Program-made: the position numbers and the translations under genes | Source: Croceimicrobium sp963974215 | GTDB taxonomy: Bacteria; Bacteroidota; Bacteroidia; Flavobacteriales; Schleiferiaceae | Direction: 5' to 3' | Length of the DNA: 64,000 nucleotides | Assembly (NCBI GenBank): GCA_963974215.1 | Contig: CAXBBL010000005.1 | Location: 186,001-250,000 of the forward strand | Part shown: positions 7,293 to 15,593 of the stretch, in pieces | How the letters are laid out: each line of letters starts with the position of its first letter | Position numbering within the stretch: the stretch's first letter is position 1 | Notes under the pieces: model-generated | The model's input: the letters and a program-made list of their open reading frames with translations, nothing else | What the model was told of the DNA's origin: nothing | The model's database searches: none

Positions 7293-8305
7293 TGCAGAAA
7301 AATTTCGTTGATTACGTAAAAATCTATTGTAAATCTGGTAAAGGTGGCGCAGGTTCGGCACACTTACACAGAGACTTGCTGACTTCCAAAGGTGGTCCTG
7401 ATGGGGGCGATGGTGGTCAGGGTGGAAACGTAGTCTTAAGAGGAAATTCCCAAAGATGGACATTGTTACATCTTAAGTATCGCAAACATATTAAGGCGGC
7501 GGCTGGTGGCGATGGTAGTGCAAACCAAAGTACTGGTAAAGATGGGAAGCATGAAGTTTTAGACGTGCCCTTGGGTACAGTGGCGAAAGATGCAGAAACT
7601 GGCGAGGTGCTTTTTGAAATTACCGAAGACGGTGAAGAAAAGATTCTTATGAAAGGTGGTCGCGGAGGCCAAGGTAATGTTCACTTTAAATCTTCTACTT
7701 TTCAAACCCCACGTTTTGCTCAGCCAGGCGAAGATGGGCGAGAAGCTTGGTGTATTCTCGAACTTAAAGTATTAGCAGACGTAGGTTTAGTGGGTTTCCC
7801 TAACGCGGGTAAATCGACTTTACTTTCGGTGGTTTCGGCAGCTAAGCCTGAAATTGCCGATTATCCCTTTACCACCCTTACCCCGAAATTAGGTATCGTG
7901 CAGTATCGTGATTATCGCTCCTTTGTAATGGCTGATATTCCAGGTATTATTGAAGGTGCCAGCGAAGGAAAAGGTCTCGGTCACCGCTTTTTAAAACATA
8001 TCGAGCGCAATGCTACTTTATTGTTTTTAATTGCCGCTGATGCAGATGACATTGTAAAAGAGTACCACATTCTACGGGAGGAACTGCGAAAGTTCAATCC
8101 TGAATTAATGGATAAAAAACACGTATTAGCCATTAGTAAGGCAGATATGCTCGACGCTGAATTGGAAGCAGAACTAAAGGCCGATTTAGATAAGCGTTTG
8201 AATGGTGAAATAGACTACCAGTTTTTCTCCGCTGTTTCGGGATATAATATCCCGCAATTGAAAGACAAACTATGGCAAGCGATTAACGAAGACTTGGAAG
8301 ATTAA
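7292..8305 (+). CDS. obgE: GTPase Obg/CgtA
   Basis: A 337-residue essential GTPase involved in large ribosomal subunit maturation and stress signalling. The glycine-rich N-terminal Obg fold (YCKSGKGGAGSAHLHRD, GGPDGGDGGQGGNV) is followed by the G domain with P-loop GFPNAGKST, switch II DIPGIIEGASEGKGLG and the SKAD base-recognition motif. The C-terminal OCT domain of some Gram-positive Obg proteins is absent, giving a length normal for Bacteroidota. It overlaps both neighbours by single bases (adk upstream, PAP2 downstream). Confidence 0.96.
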   Translation: MQKNFVDYVKIYCKSGKGGAGSAHLHRDLLTSKGGPDGGDGGQGGNVVLRGNSQRWTLLHLKYRKHIKAAAGGDGSANQSTGKDGKHEVLDVPLGTVAKDAETGEVLFEITEDGEEKILMKGGRGGQGNVHFKSSTFQTPRFAQPGEDGREAWCILELKVLADVGLVGFPNAGKSTLLSVVSAAKPEIADYPFTTLTPKLGIVQYRDYRSFVMADIPGIIEGASEGKGLGHRFLKHIERNATLLFLIAADADDIVKEYHILREELRKFNPELMDKKHVLAISKADMLDAELEAELKADLDKRLNGEIDYQFFSAVSGYNIPQLKDKLWQAINEDLED

Positions 8306-8886
8306 TGCTTCAATATATCAATGAATTAGACACGACGCTTTTTCTGTTCTTAAATAATTTGGGAACGGAAACTTGGGATCCCTTTTGGCTGAGAATGTCG
8401 GAAGTATTTATTTGGATCCCTTTATACCTCGCTCTAATTGTTGGTCTATTTTTTCTCTTTAAAACCAAAACTGCTCTATGGGCGGTTTTGGCCATTGCTT
8501 TAAATGTAGTGCTAACCGATCAAGGTTCGGTGCGACTTTTTAAAAATCAGTTTGAGCGCTTTCGCCCCTGCCACGAAGAAAGTATTCAAGATCAAATTCG
8601 ATTGGTAAAGGGACATTGCGGTGGAAAATTTGGCTTTGTTTCCTCTCATGCTAGTAATTCCTTCGGTATCGCAGTATTGGTAGGGCTTTTTTATCGTAGA
8701 CGCTGGCCCTGGGTTTATTATGGAATGCTTTTTTGGGCCTCTTTAGTGGCATATAGCCGCATCTACCTAGGAGTGCACTATCCTGCTGATATATTTTTCG
8801 GTGCCCTATATGGTGCTTTTTGCGGAAGCTTGGTTTACCAACTTTTTAAGCGTGTAAAACCAGAATATAAAATGGCGAAAGAATGA
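8305..8886 (+). CDS. PAP2 superfamily membrane phosphatase
   Basis: A 193-residue multi-pass membrane phosphatase. The three PAP2 motifs are visible: KNQFERFRP (KX6RP), SSHASNSFG (the PSGH-like central motif) and SRIYLGVHYPADI (SRX5HX3D). Roughly five hydrophobic segments surround them. Likely substrates are undecaprenyl diphosphate or lipid A/phosphatidyl phosphates, which cannot be distinguished by sequence. It starts at the last base of obgE and overlaps crcB by 4 bp. Confidence 0.88.
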   Translation: MLQYINELDTTLFLFLNNLGTETWDPFWLRMSEVFIWIPLYLALIVGLFFLFKTKTALWAVLAIALNVVLTDQGSVRLFKNQFERFRPCHEESIQDQIRLVKGHCGGKFGFVSSHASNSFGIAVLVGLFYRRRWPWVYYGMLFWASLVAYSRIYLGVHYPADIFFGALYGAFCGSLVYQLFKRVKPEYKMAKE

Positions 8887-9236
8887 ATTGGCTGATGGTC
8901 TTTCTTGGTGGAGGCTTGGGTTCAATGCTTCGCTATGCCTTGAGCCTCGCACTTAATGGCAAAAGCATTATGCCATGGGGAACGGTGCTCGCCAATCTTT
9001 TGGCCACAGGATTATTAGCCTTCTTAGTGTATAATTTTCAAGCTAGTTTTAGCGAAAAGCAAAGGTTATTTTGGCTGGTAGGATTATGTGGTGGATTTTC
9101 TACTTTTTCTACTTTTAGTTTAGAAAACTGGCAGCTTATTCAGAGTCAGCAATACTTTTGGCTAAGTTTAAATTTGGTGGTAAGTATTGGTTTAGCCTTG
9201 TTAATTTTTGTTTCGCTGGCAAAGGTTGCAACCTGA
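8883..9236 (+). CDS. crcB: Fluoride efflux channel CrcB/Fluc
   Basis: A 117-residue four-helix membrane protein. The family motifs are intact: GGGLGSMLRY near the N-terminus, WGTVLANLLATGLLAF with the conserved Asn, and GLCGGFSTFSTFS containing the Phe box and Ser/Thr track of the Fluc pore. Two subunits normally form an antiparallel dimer that exports fluoride. It is the last gene of the adk-obgE-PAP2-crcB run. No fluoride riboswitch is seen, as expected for a gene inside an operon. Confidence 0.93.
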   Translation: MNWLMVFLGGGLGSMLRYALSLALNGKSIMPWGTVLANLLATGLLAFLVYNFQASFSEKQRLFWLVGLCGGFSTFSTFSLENWQLIQSQQYFWLSLNLVVSIGLALLIFVSLAKVAT

Positions 9237-9292
9237 TTTTCAGCTATTAAAGCTTGGAGTATGGGTAATGCCCGCCTTTAAATTTAAGCTAC

Positions 9293-11482
9293 CTATCTAA
9301 TTAAACTCACCTGTCCGGTTTTATAAAGACTGGTCCCGTCTGCAGAAGATACTACACGGATTTTATAGATATAAACACCAGAAAGCGCTTTTTCGCCGGT
9401 ATTATTGATATTCCCATTCCAGTAATCATTTAATTTTTGGGAGTGAAAAACTTGTTCTCCCCAACGATTGTAAATGAAAATTTCCAAGCGATTGGCGCCA
9501 GAAATGCTATAGGCAAATATCTCATTTAGACCATCTCCATTAGGGCTGAAGGCATTGGGTATAAATAGCTTAAAGGGTTGCTCTACATAAGTTTTAAAGA
9601 AACTAGTATCATTACAAAAGAACTCATTTGTACTTACGTAGATGAAGTTTTGCACACCAGTATCTTTCGCTTCATAAGTAAAGGAACTAGGATTATTTAA
9701 ACGAATGCCATTGGGCAAAATAAGCCAAGATTTGGTAGCACCAGAACTTTCGAGTTCGATGGTAAAAAAGGGATCGTAAATAGTGGTTTCACTAGGGCTA
9801 ACCGTAATGCTACTATTGGGGCTCGGCTTGATTTCAATTAGGAGATCGAAAATTTCTTCTAGGGTATCACGACAGCCTTCTAGAGTTATTAGCTTATGAG
9901 AGACTGTGAAAGTCCCCGGGTTTTCATAGACATAAGTTGGACTGGCGGAGCTTGAAAAGCCACCATCGCCGAAATTCCAAAAATGTAAGGCATTACCAAA
10001 ATACTCGCTACTATCGGTAAACTCTACCACCTCTGGCGCGCAAGCCGAAACAACAGGAATGGAATGTTTTAAAACTGGGCGAGGATACAAACGCAAAGTG
10101 TCAATTTTAATTGAAGCACAATCACCGTCCCGTACTTCTAAAGTTACGACATAGGTGCCTGGAATTGAGTATTGCAGGTTCTGAGGCTCAGCCAACGAAG
10201 AGCTGTTTCCAAAATTTGTTGCCCCACCAAAATCCCAGCTATAAACAGCACTATCGCTAAGGTTTCCGCTGACTTCGAAATTAAAATTATGGGCATCAAA
10301 ACACTTCTGCCCCGTAACAATGAAGTTTAAATTAAGCGGATCATAAACTTTATAAACCGAATAAGTAGTATCGGCACAACCAGAACCAGGGTTGGCAATT
10401 AATCGAATAGTGTAAGTGCCAGTATCTGGAAAGGTAAAGGTAGGATTTGCTAATCTACTGGTATCTGCATTGGTGCCAGCAACGCCAAAATCCCATAAAT
10501 AGCTTTGAGTATTAAAAGAGTTCTGTTGAAATAACACCGTCTTACCAATGCATAGCTCAAAAGGGTCGGGGTTCTGAGCTGTTATAATAGCTACTGTTTG
10601 GTTGCAATTGGAACTAACATTAAACTGAAAATCTCTTCTCAAATTACTCAGCAAGAATCCATTACGCCATTCTTCTACGCAAATAGCAAAAACGTATTGC
10701 CCTACTTGGGTAGGGATTCCCGTTAACATTCCCGTTTGGGGATCAATACTAAAAGGCGGACTAGCCGTAATAGGATTTACGGAGGAAAAACCACCTCTAA
10801 AAGGAACATTTTGGTAGGGTGGGGCGGTGGCAGTATCGGGTCGTGGTGAGTTAGGGCCAGTTTGTGTAGTGGCGCTTCCTCCTCCATGTAAGGGAGTGCA
10901 AAGCTTGTAAACCACACTGTCACCGTCAGTTTCAACCGCACTCATATCTAAAGAAACGGGCCGATTTAAACATAATGCAACGGGCGGTGGGTTGGTAAAT
11001 TGCGGACTACTATTACAGGTTGAACTTTGACTTTGTGGTGGGATTTCTATAGTATAGGTACTGCCCCAAGCAGATGGGTTAGGAATGTTAGCGATACTGG
11101 CATTGCGACAACAACGCTGATGACTTAAGGTATAGCCCGAAGCGTTTAGTGGTAAGTTTAAGGTATCAATATATATACCTTCTTCTGTGCAAGCCAAGCT
11201 AGGCAGTGCTGTACAACTATTTGGAGCTACATTTGGTAATTGCCCTTGTGAGTTTAAAGGGAAAAAATAATTGCCTTGTAAAACATTATTGCCATCGTAA
11301 ACAGTAATAATAGCGGGGTTGTCGAAGGGAGCGCCAGAGGAGCGACAATCGCGATAAATGATAAGCCTTACTTCGTAATTATTAGCACCTAGGCAACGAT
11401 AGCTTATTTCTCCACCCACCAAATGCGCAGCGTTTGACCCAAAGGTCAGTAAACTTAGCAGTATGATTAGGGTTTTATGCAT
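9293..11482 (-). CDS. T9SS type B sorting-domain protein with PKD domains
   Basis: A secreted or cell-surface protein of 729 residues counted from ATG 11482, which puts the signal peptide (MHKTLIILLSLLTFGSNA) at the N-terminus; a start at 11503 would add seven non-signal residues. The N-terminal half is Cys-containing and beta-rich (HLVGGEISYRC, then GDSVVYKLCTPL). The middle has several PKD-like repeats (YLWDFGVAGT, YSWDFGG, HFWNFGDGG). The end (FIPNAFSPNGDGLNEIFAY, YNRWGEQVFHS) is the gliding motility-associated/CHU C-terminal domain that directs type IX secretion. Similar proteins act as surface adhesins. No PorP/SprF partner is adjacent to this copy. Confidence 0.9.
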   Translation of the reverse strand: MHKTLIILLSLLTFGSNAAHLVGGEISYRCLGANNYEVRLIIYRDCRSSGAPFDNPAIITVYDGNNVLQGNYFFPLNSQGQLPNVAPNSCTALPSLACTEEGIYIDTLNLPLNASGYTLSHQRCCRNASIANIPNPSAWGSTYTIEIPPQSQSSTCNSSPQFTNPPPVALCLNRPVSLDMSAVETDGDSVVYKLCTPLHGGGSATTQTGPNSPRPDTATAPPYQNVPFRGGFSSVNPITASPPFSIDPQTGMLTGIPTQVGQYVFAICVEEWRNGFLLSNLRRDFQFNVSSNCNQTVAIITAQNPDPFELCIGKTVLFQQNSFNTQSYLWDFGVAGTNADTSRLANPTFTFPDTGTYTIRLIANPGSGCADTTYSVYKVYDPLNLNFIVTGQKCFDAHNFNFEVSGNLSDSAVYSWDFGGATNFGNSSSLAEPQNLQYSIPGTYVVTLEVRDGDCASIKIDTLRLYPRPVLKHSIPVVSACAPEVVEFTDSSEYFGNALHFWNFGDGGFSSSASPTYVYENPGTFTVSHKLITLEGCRDTLEEIFDLLIEIKPSPNSSITVSPSETTIYDPFFTIELESSGATKSWLILPNGIRLNNPSSFTYEAKDTGVQNFIYVSTNEFFCNDTSFFKTYVEQPFKLFIPNAFSPNGDGLNEIFAYSISGANRLEIFIYNRWGEQVFHSQKLNDYWNGNINNTGEKALSGVYIYKIRVVSSADGTSLYKTGQVSLIR

Positions 11483-11575
11483 TTTCCACTCAAAGGAAAG
11501 CAAGATACAAAATCTTTAATCTTTGCTAGAAGCATTATTCTTAAAACTTTGAAACCTGATTTACACGATAACTTA

Positions 11576-11840
11576 AAACCTGAGTTCGATGTAAAATTAG
11601 GCCTCAGACCTCTTGTAAATAGTGGGTTTTAAGCCGAAGCGGTGAAGCAATAGCGGGCTATTGTGAACGGCTAAGGGGCCAAAAACCGCTTTTTAGAAGA
11701 GGCTTACAAGTTTTTTCCAATAAAAGCAAAAATCCTGCATCTAGCTCATTTGCTGTAGCCCGCTACAGCTGCACGATCCAGACTAGTCTTTTCCTTTTAT
11801 TGAAAATCTGAGGCTATAATTTTAGGTCGAACTCAGGTTT
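11576..11840 (-). repeat. Intergenic hairpin repeat, copy B (full length)
   Basis: Full-length copy lying in reverse orientation to copies A and C. The ends AAACCTGAGTTCGA and TCGAACTCAGGTTT are perfect 14-bp inverted repeats, and the similarity continues inward imperfectly. Two internal hairpins have two-base centres: CAATAGC-GG-GCTATTG (11648-11663) and GCTGTAGC-CC-GCTACAGC (11752-11769). From TIR core to TIR core it is 263 bp, exactly the length of copy C. It begins about 55 bp past the stop of the minus-strand GHMP kinase gene. This explains most of the 390-bp gap at 11483-11894; the rest is AT-rich with no feature seen. Confidence 0.92.
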
Positions 11841-11894
11841 AAAGGCTCAATTTTTCAATTGTTACTGGAAGCTGCAGTAATTTGTAGCTAGAAA

Positions 11895-12779
11895 TCAGCT
11901 TAGTAACTCCTTAAAAGCAAAAAATTCATGGTAGCCCAATTTCTTAAGATATTCTAAATCATCTGCTTGGGGCATAATCCAAACAAAGTCTCCCCCCCAG
12001 GCCCCTAAAGACTTAAAGCCCCCTTTTAGGTGAGGGAATCGTTGTATTTTAAGACTTTCTTGCTGAATTAAAAGTCCAGTAATTTTTTCGTGCTCCGCCA
12101 TCCAATTTATTAATTCAAGCTCACTTTGAAGGCTTAAAAGAGCATCGCTTAATTGAGAAATGTCATTGACTAATGTGGGCTGTTTTTCTAATCGATCATA
12201 ACGTAAGACCTCAGTACTGCTAATTTGCTTTTCCCCTAAGTACAAGAAATAGGTTTTATCCAATATTTGTGGAAGCTCCACAGTCTTCCATTCGGCTTGG
12301 CGGTGCGCCATTAAGTGGTAGCAAATAGTTCGCTTTTCAATCGCAGTTGCCACATCATAGCCGCTGCCTTTTAGATGACGGAAAAATAACTCCATAGCAT
12401 CTTTTTCAGCCCATTCTGCTATCAACGAAATTAAAGTACTACTGCTTCCTAAGCCCCATTCACGCTTAAAATTTAGCTGAGTTTCTACCCCTAAGCCACC
12501 AGGGATATTTTGGTCGAAAGCATCCAATAGAAGAGCGTGAATTAATTCCGCCTTTGGTAAATCGTTGGTTTTTAGTATTTCACCATCGGTCGATAAAACA
12601 ATGTGTAGCCAACAGTACCCATCTTCCGTAAGGGCATTCCACTCTAAGGTAGATGTGTTCTTAGTTTTATATAGTTCTAAAAACTGCCCTCGATGGCTGG
12701 GGCAAGAGATGGCTCTGGCTCCGTCAAGAACAGCATATTCTCCACTTAGCAATAGTTTACCGGGGGCGAAATAAGGCAA
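11895..12779 (-). CDS. GYDIA-family GHMP kinase (mevalonate pathway)
   Basis: A 294-residue GHMP-fold small-molecule kinase. It shows the N-terminal FAPGKLLLSGEYAVLDG motif, the ATP-binding GLGSSST loop at residues 109-115, and GSGYDVA at 138-144, the variant that names the Bacteroidota GYDIA family. It lies 4 bp downstream of HMG-CoA reductase, so it very probably phosphorylates mevalonate or phosphomevalonate. Which of the two cannot be decided from sequence. The C-terminal GAWGGDFVW segment corresponds to the third GHMP motif. Repeat copy B lies just past its 3' end. Confidence 0.87.
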   Translation of the reverse strand: MPYFAPGKLLLSGEYAVLDGARAISCPSHRGQFLELYKTKNTSTLEWNALTEDGYCWLHIVLSTDGEILKTNDLPKAELIHALLLDAFDQNIPGGLGVETQLNFKREWGLGSSSTLISLIAEWAEKDAMELFFRHLKGSGYDVATAIEKRTICYHLMAHRQAEWKTVELPQILDKTYFLYLGEKQISSTEVLRYDRLEKQPTLVNDISQLSDALLSLQSELELINWMAEHEKITGLLIQQESLKIQRFPHLKGGFKSLGAWGGDFVWIMPQADDLEYLKKLGYHEFFAFKELLS

Positions 12780-12783
12780 GTTT

Positions 12784-14133
12784 TTAAGATTTTTTACTGG
12801 TCACTTTCGGAGCCGGAATACCGCGCAACTCACAAAATTTATTTACCGCAGCGCTGTGTGAAACTACTTTGTCTTTGAAAAAATTGACAATCGTATCTTT
12901 TTCGTCGGCCGAAGCTTCAAGCTGGTTAAGAATATTTAGCAGGTGCATTTTCATGTGCCCTTTCTGAATGCCAGTCGTGGTTAAAGCGCGCAGAGCGGCA
13001 AAGTTTTGCGCTAATCCGCTTGAAGCTATAATGGACATTAATTCATCTGCACTTGGATGCCCTAACATTTCTAAGGCAAACTTAACCATGGGGTGTAAAC
13101 TGGTTAAACCACCCACGGTGCCAAGGGCTAGGGGAAGGTCGATCCAAAATTTAAAGGTATCGCCTTCAATGCTGCAATGGCTTAAACTGCTGTATTTGCC
13201 ATTGCGCGAGGCGTAAGTATGGCAGGCAGCTTCCACCGCTCTAAAATCGTTTCCAGTAGCGATAACTACGGCGTCAACGCCATTCATAATTCCCTTATTA
13301 TGGGTAGTAGCACGATAAGGTTCAATTTCAGCGATACGCACGGCACGCTGAAATTTACGGGCAAAATCCTCCGGCGAAATGCCTGCATCGCCGTCCAATT
13401 CGGATATTTTACAGCTTACTTCAGAACGTACCACACATTCGGGGGTATAGTTCGAAAGAATACACATCACTACTTCAATAGCTTGCTCATTTGCTGTAAA
13501 GCGATTATCCGCTTTAATTTCTCTTTGTAAGGTTTGCGAAAATTGCTCGAGACAGGAGTTTATGAAATTAGCCCCCATAGAATCGCAGGTATCGAACTGC
13601 GCTTCTAGCTGCCAATAATTAGGCATGTCGGCGCTCTTATCCTTCAAAACAATAGACTCAATACCGCCACCCCGGGCGCGCATATTGGCCGTCAATGACT
13701 CAGTATCTTTATAAAAGTGGTTTTTTATTTCTTTAAAAAAACCTTTTAATTTCTGGCTATCGCCTTCATAAATAAAGTGAACATGTCCCACTTTGATGGT
13801 CGACAAAATGGTGGTTTTAAAACCACCTCTTTCCAACCAATAGCTCGCACTTTTTGAAGCTGCCGCCACTACGGAACTTTCTTCAATGGCCATGGGGATG
13901 GCATAAAGTTTACCGTCAATTTTAAAGTTGGGAGCCACTCCAAATGGAGTATAAAAGTTAGAGATCGTATTTTCTATAAATTCATCGTGAAGCTTTTGCG
14001 TTTTCGCATCTTCATGCCAATACTTGCGCAATAATGCAGCGGCTTCTTCACTTTGATTAAAATACTGATCGGTAATCCACTCAATCTTAGCTTCTTTGCT
14101 AAGTTTTGAAAATCCTTTAATGGCTTTACGCAT
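12784..14133 (-). CDS. mvaA: Hydroxymethylglutaryl-CoA reductase, class II
   Basis: A 449-residue HMG-CoA reductase of the class II (Pseudomonas mevalonii-like) type. The catalytic Glu is in MAIEESSVVAAAS (residues 84-85), the Lys and Asp region is HNKGIMNGVDAVVIATGNDFRAVEA, and the flexible C-terminal His is in QKGHMKMHL. It converts HMG-CoA to mevalonate, the committed step of the mevalonate route to IPP. Automated naming often calls this class degradative, but pairing with a GHMP kinase and with idi and crtB elsewhere in the window argues for biosynthesis. It is followed by the kinase 4 bp later. Confidence 0.95.
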   Translation of the reverse strand: MRKAIKGFSKLSKEAKIEWITDQYFNQSEEAAALLRKYWHEDAKTQKLHDEFIENTISNFYTPFGVAPNFKIDGKLYAIPMAIEESSVVAAASKSASYWLERGGFKTTILSTIKVGHVHFIYEGDSQKLKGFFKEIKNHFYKDTESLTANMRARGGGIESIVLKDKSADMPNYWQLEAQFDTCDSMGANFINSCLEQFSQTLQREIKADNRFTANEQAIEVVMCILSNYTPECVVRSEVSCKISELDGDAGISPEDFARKFQRAVRIAEIEPYRATTHNKGIMNGVDAVVIATGNDFRAVEAACHTYASRNGKYSSLSHCSIEGDTFKFWIDLPLALGTVGGLTSLHPMVKFALEMLGHPSADELMSIIASSGLAQNFAALRALTTTGIQKGHMKMHLLNILNQLEASADEKDTIVNFFKDKVVSHSAAVNKFCELRGIPAPKVTSKKS

Positions 14134-14222
14134 GGGCTAAAAATAAGTTCAAATATACGATTGTATTTTCCTTAACCTTACATTTGCTGCATTGTTGTAA
14201 AAGGTCTTTAAATTCTTTAATT

Positions 14223-14492
14223 GTGAAGGAAATTCGTTGTGAACACTGCAATACCTGGACGGATGGTTATCAGGAGTATTGTGGCCATTGTGGTGGTAAA
14301 TTACATGAAAAGCACCTCAATGAAATTAAGGAACGCGAGGCGATCGAGTTAAGAGGTATTCCCTTGGTTAAAATTAACCCAGATGCTCCTTTTTTTACCC
14401 GAGGATTTTTGCAAGTAATCCGTTTTATTCAGCTTATATTTTTAACCCTTATCAGCTTAATTGCCTCCATGGCAAGCTCAACGGTGCACTAA
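14223..14492 (+). CDS. Small zinc-ribbon membrane protein
   Basis: A protein of about 89 residues with an N-terminal zinc ribbon (CEHC and CGHCGG knuckles) and one C-terminal hydrophobic helix (FIQLIFLTLISLIASMA). The chosen start is GTG at 14223, directly before the ribbon. A TTG at 14184 in the same frame would prepend 13 unlikely residues rich in Cys and Leu. Its stop overlaps the next ATG by 1 bp (TAATG). Function is unknown; a soluble zinc ribbon anchored to the membrane could serve as a small assembly or binding module. Confidence 0.65.
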   Translation: MKEIRCEHCNTWTDGYQEYCGHCGGKLHEKHLNEIKEREAIELRGIPLVKINPDAPFFTRGFLQVIRFIQLIFLTLISLIASMASSTVH

Positions 14493-14854
14493 TGATTCGA
14501 TGGTTTTCGCCTTATTTTTGGTTTAGCTTTTTAGTTTTTTCAGCGAACCAAGTTTTGGAGCGGTACCATAAAATCCCTCTACTATATTCTTATTTGGATG
14601 ATCTTCTGGCGCCCGGTATCGTATTGGGTTTTGCGCTTTTCTTTTTCCAGAAGGTTTTTCCTGCCGACGAGAGTTTTATTTTAGAGACGAAGCTTTTAGT
14701 AATATTTGTACTTGTTTACAGTCTCCTGTTTGAATTTCTCTATCCTTGGGATGACCCGCGACACACTTCAGATTATTGGGATATATTGGCTTATGCTACG
14801 GGAACTTTTGCCTTTTACATCTGGGGCAACCGCCCGCTAATACAGGCTGTTTAA
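14492..14854 (+). CDS. Small integral membrane protein, conserved, function unknown
   Basis: A 120-residue protein with about four hydrophobic helices. It carries a YSYLDDLLAPG motif after the first helix and FEFLYPWDDPRHTSDYWDILAYATGTFAFY in the last third, a pattern I recognise from short Bacteroidota membrane proteins sometimes labelled magnesium citrate secondary transporter. That functional label has little support for a protein this small. It is translationally coupled to the zinc-ribbon gene (1-bp overlap), so the two may work together. Confidence 0.7.
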   Translation: MIRWFSPYFWFSFLVFSANQVLERYHKIPLLYSYLDDLLAPGIVLGFALFFFQKVFPADESFILETKLLVIFVLVYSLLFEFLYPWDDPRHTSDYWDILAYATGTFAFYIWGNRPLIQAV

Positions 14855-14867
14855 GCTAAATTCGACT

Positions 14868-14889
14868 AAAACTTGGAGCCCCAGTTTTT
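14868..14889. terminator. Possible bidirectional terminator
   Basis: AAAACTTGG-AGC-CCCAGTTTT forms a short imperfect hairpin ending in a T run, between the converging genes that end at 14854 and 14894. The stem has one mismatch, so confidence is limited. Confidence 0.4.
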
Positions 14890-14893
14890 CACT

Positions 14894-15505
14894 CTATTGG
14901 TGATAGAAGTTGTAGTATTCATGCATTCTACTATTGTAAGCCGCAACCATCTCCGCTTTGGAACGTTCCTTTAAATTAAAAAAGACAAAGCGACGCTCAA
15001 AGTTGGGCAGGCTATTGTCTAGGTTAAGCAGTCGTTGATCCATAATAATAAGTCCATCGATTCCTAAATCTGGGGTTTCAGCAAATTCGGCGGTGTAGAA
15101 TTTGTTGAGTTTGACGGATACCACTTCTCGATTGGCATCGAAAACATTTCCCTCTAAATTACCACTGCGAATCGCTTCAGAATCTTGGGCATAAAAGAAA
15201 TAAACCGGGCAGAAATCAAATGTTTGGGTGAACGACAGGAGGGTTTCGCGGTTTTCAAGACGCTGCTCTTGGGCTAATTTTTCGGCCTCTTTCGCGCGGC
15301 CATTCGATTTTAAAACTTCCATAGTTTTGGTGCGGTCTTGCAAGCGGACCAATAGGGCGGAGTTTTTTAACTGATTAACAAATTCTTCGCGACTAATTTC
15401 TTTCTTCTCAGCCTGGTTTTCTTGGGCTTTTAGGCTGGGGCCTGATGCGCATAGAAGAAAAATTAAGCAGGTAAAAATATAACGGCTAGAGCTTAAATTC
15501 TTCAT
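14894..15505 (-). CDS. Exported protein of unknown function
   Basis: A 203-residue protein with a clear signal peptide (YIFTCLIFLLCASGPSLKAQ). The mature part starts with a charged helical stretch (KKEISREEFVNQLKNSALLVRLQDR), then a probable alpha/beta region. No named family is recognised. The internal KTMEVLKSNGRAKEAEKLAQEQRLEN is likely a helical hairpin. It stands alone on the minus strand, convergent with the small membrane protein pair and divergent from fhs. Periplasmic location is inferred from the signal peptide. Confidence 0.75.
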   Translation of the reverse strand: MKNLSSSRYIFTCLIFLLCASGPSLKAQENQAEKKEISREEFVNQLKNSALLVRLQDRTKTMEVLKSNGRAKEAEKLAQEQRLENRETLLSFTQTFDFCPVYFFYAQDSEAIRSGNLEGNVFDANREVVSVKLNKFYTAEFAETPDLGIDGLIIMDQRLLNLDNSLPNFERRFVFFNLKERSKAEMVAAYNSRMHEYYNFYHQ

Positions 15506-15593
15506 ATTTTAATAGTCTTTATTCGTGATCGGTAGTAACTTGCAGGGGCATTCAGCCTAGAGCTAACAAATTTAATAATTCCAAACCTACAAA

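Noticed and set aside
9237..9292. Terminator between crcB and the PKD protein
   Set aside because: Only short, weak complementarity (AGCTT/AAGCT) without a T tract was found.
13219..13530. 103-codon plus-strand ORF
   Set aside because: It lies wholly within the HMG-CoA reductase gene on the other strand and shows no family features.
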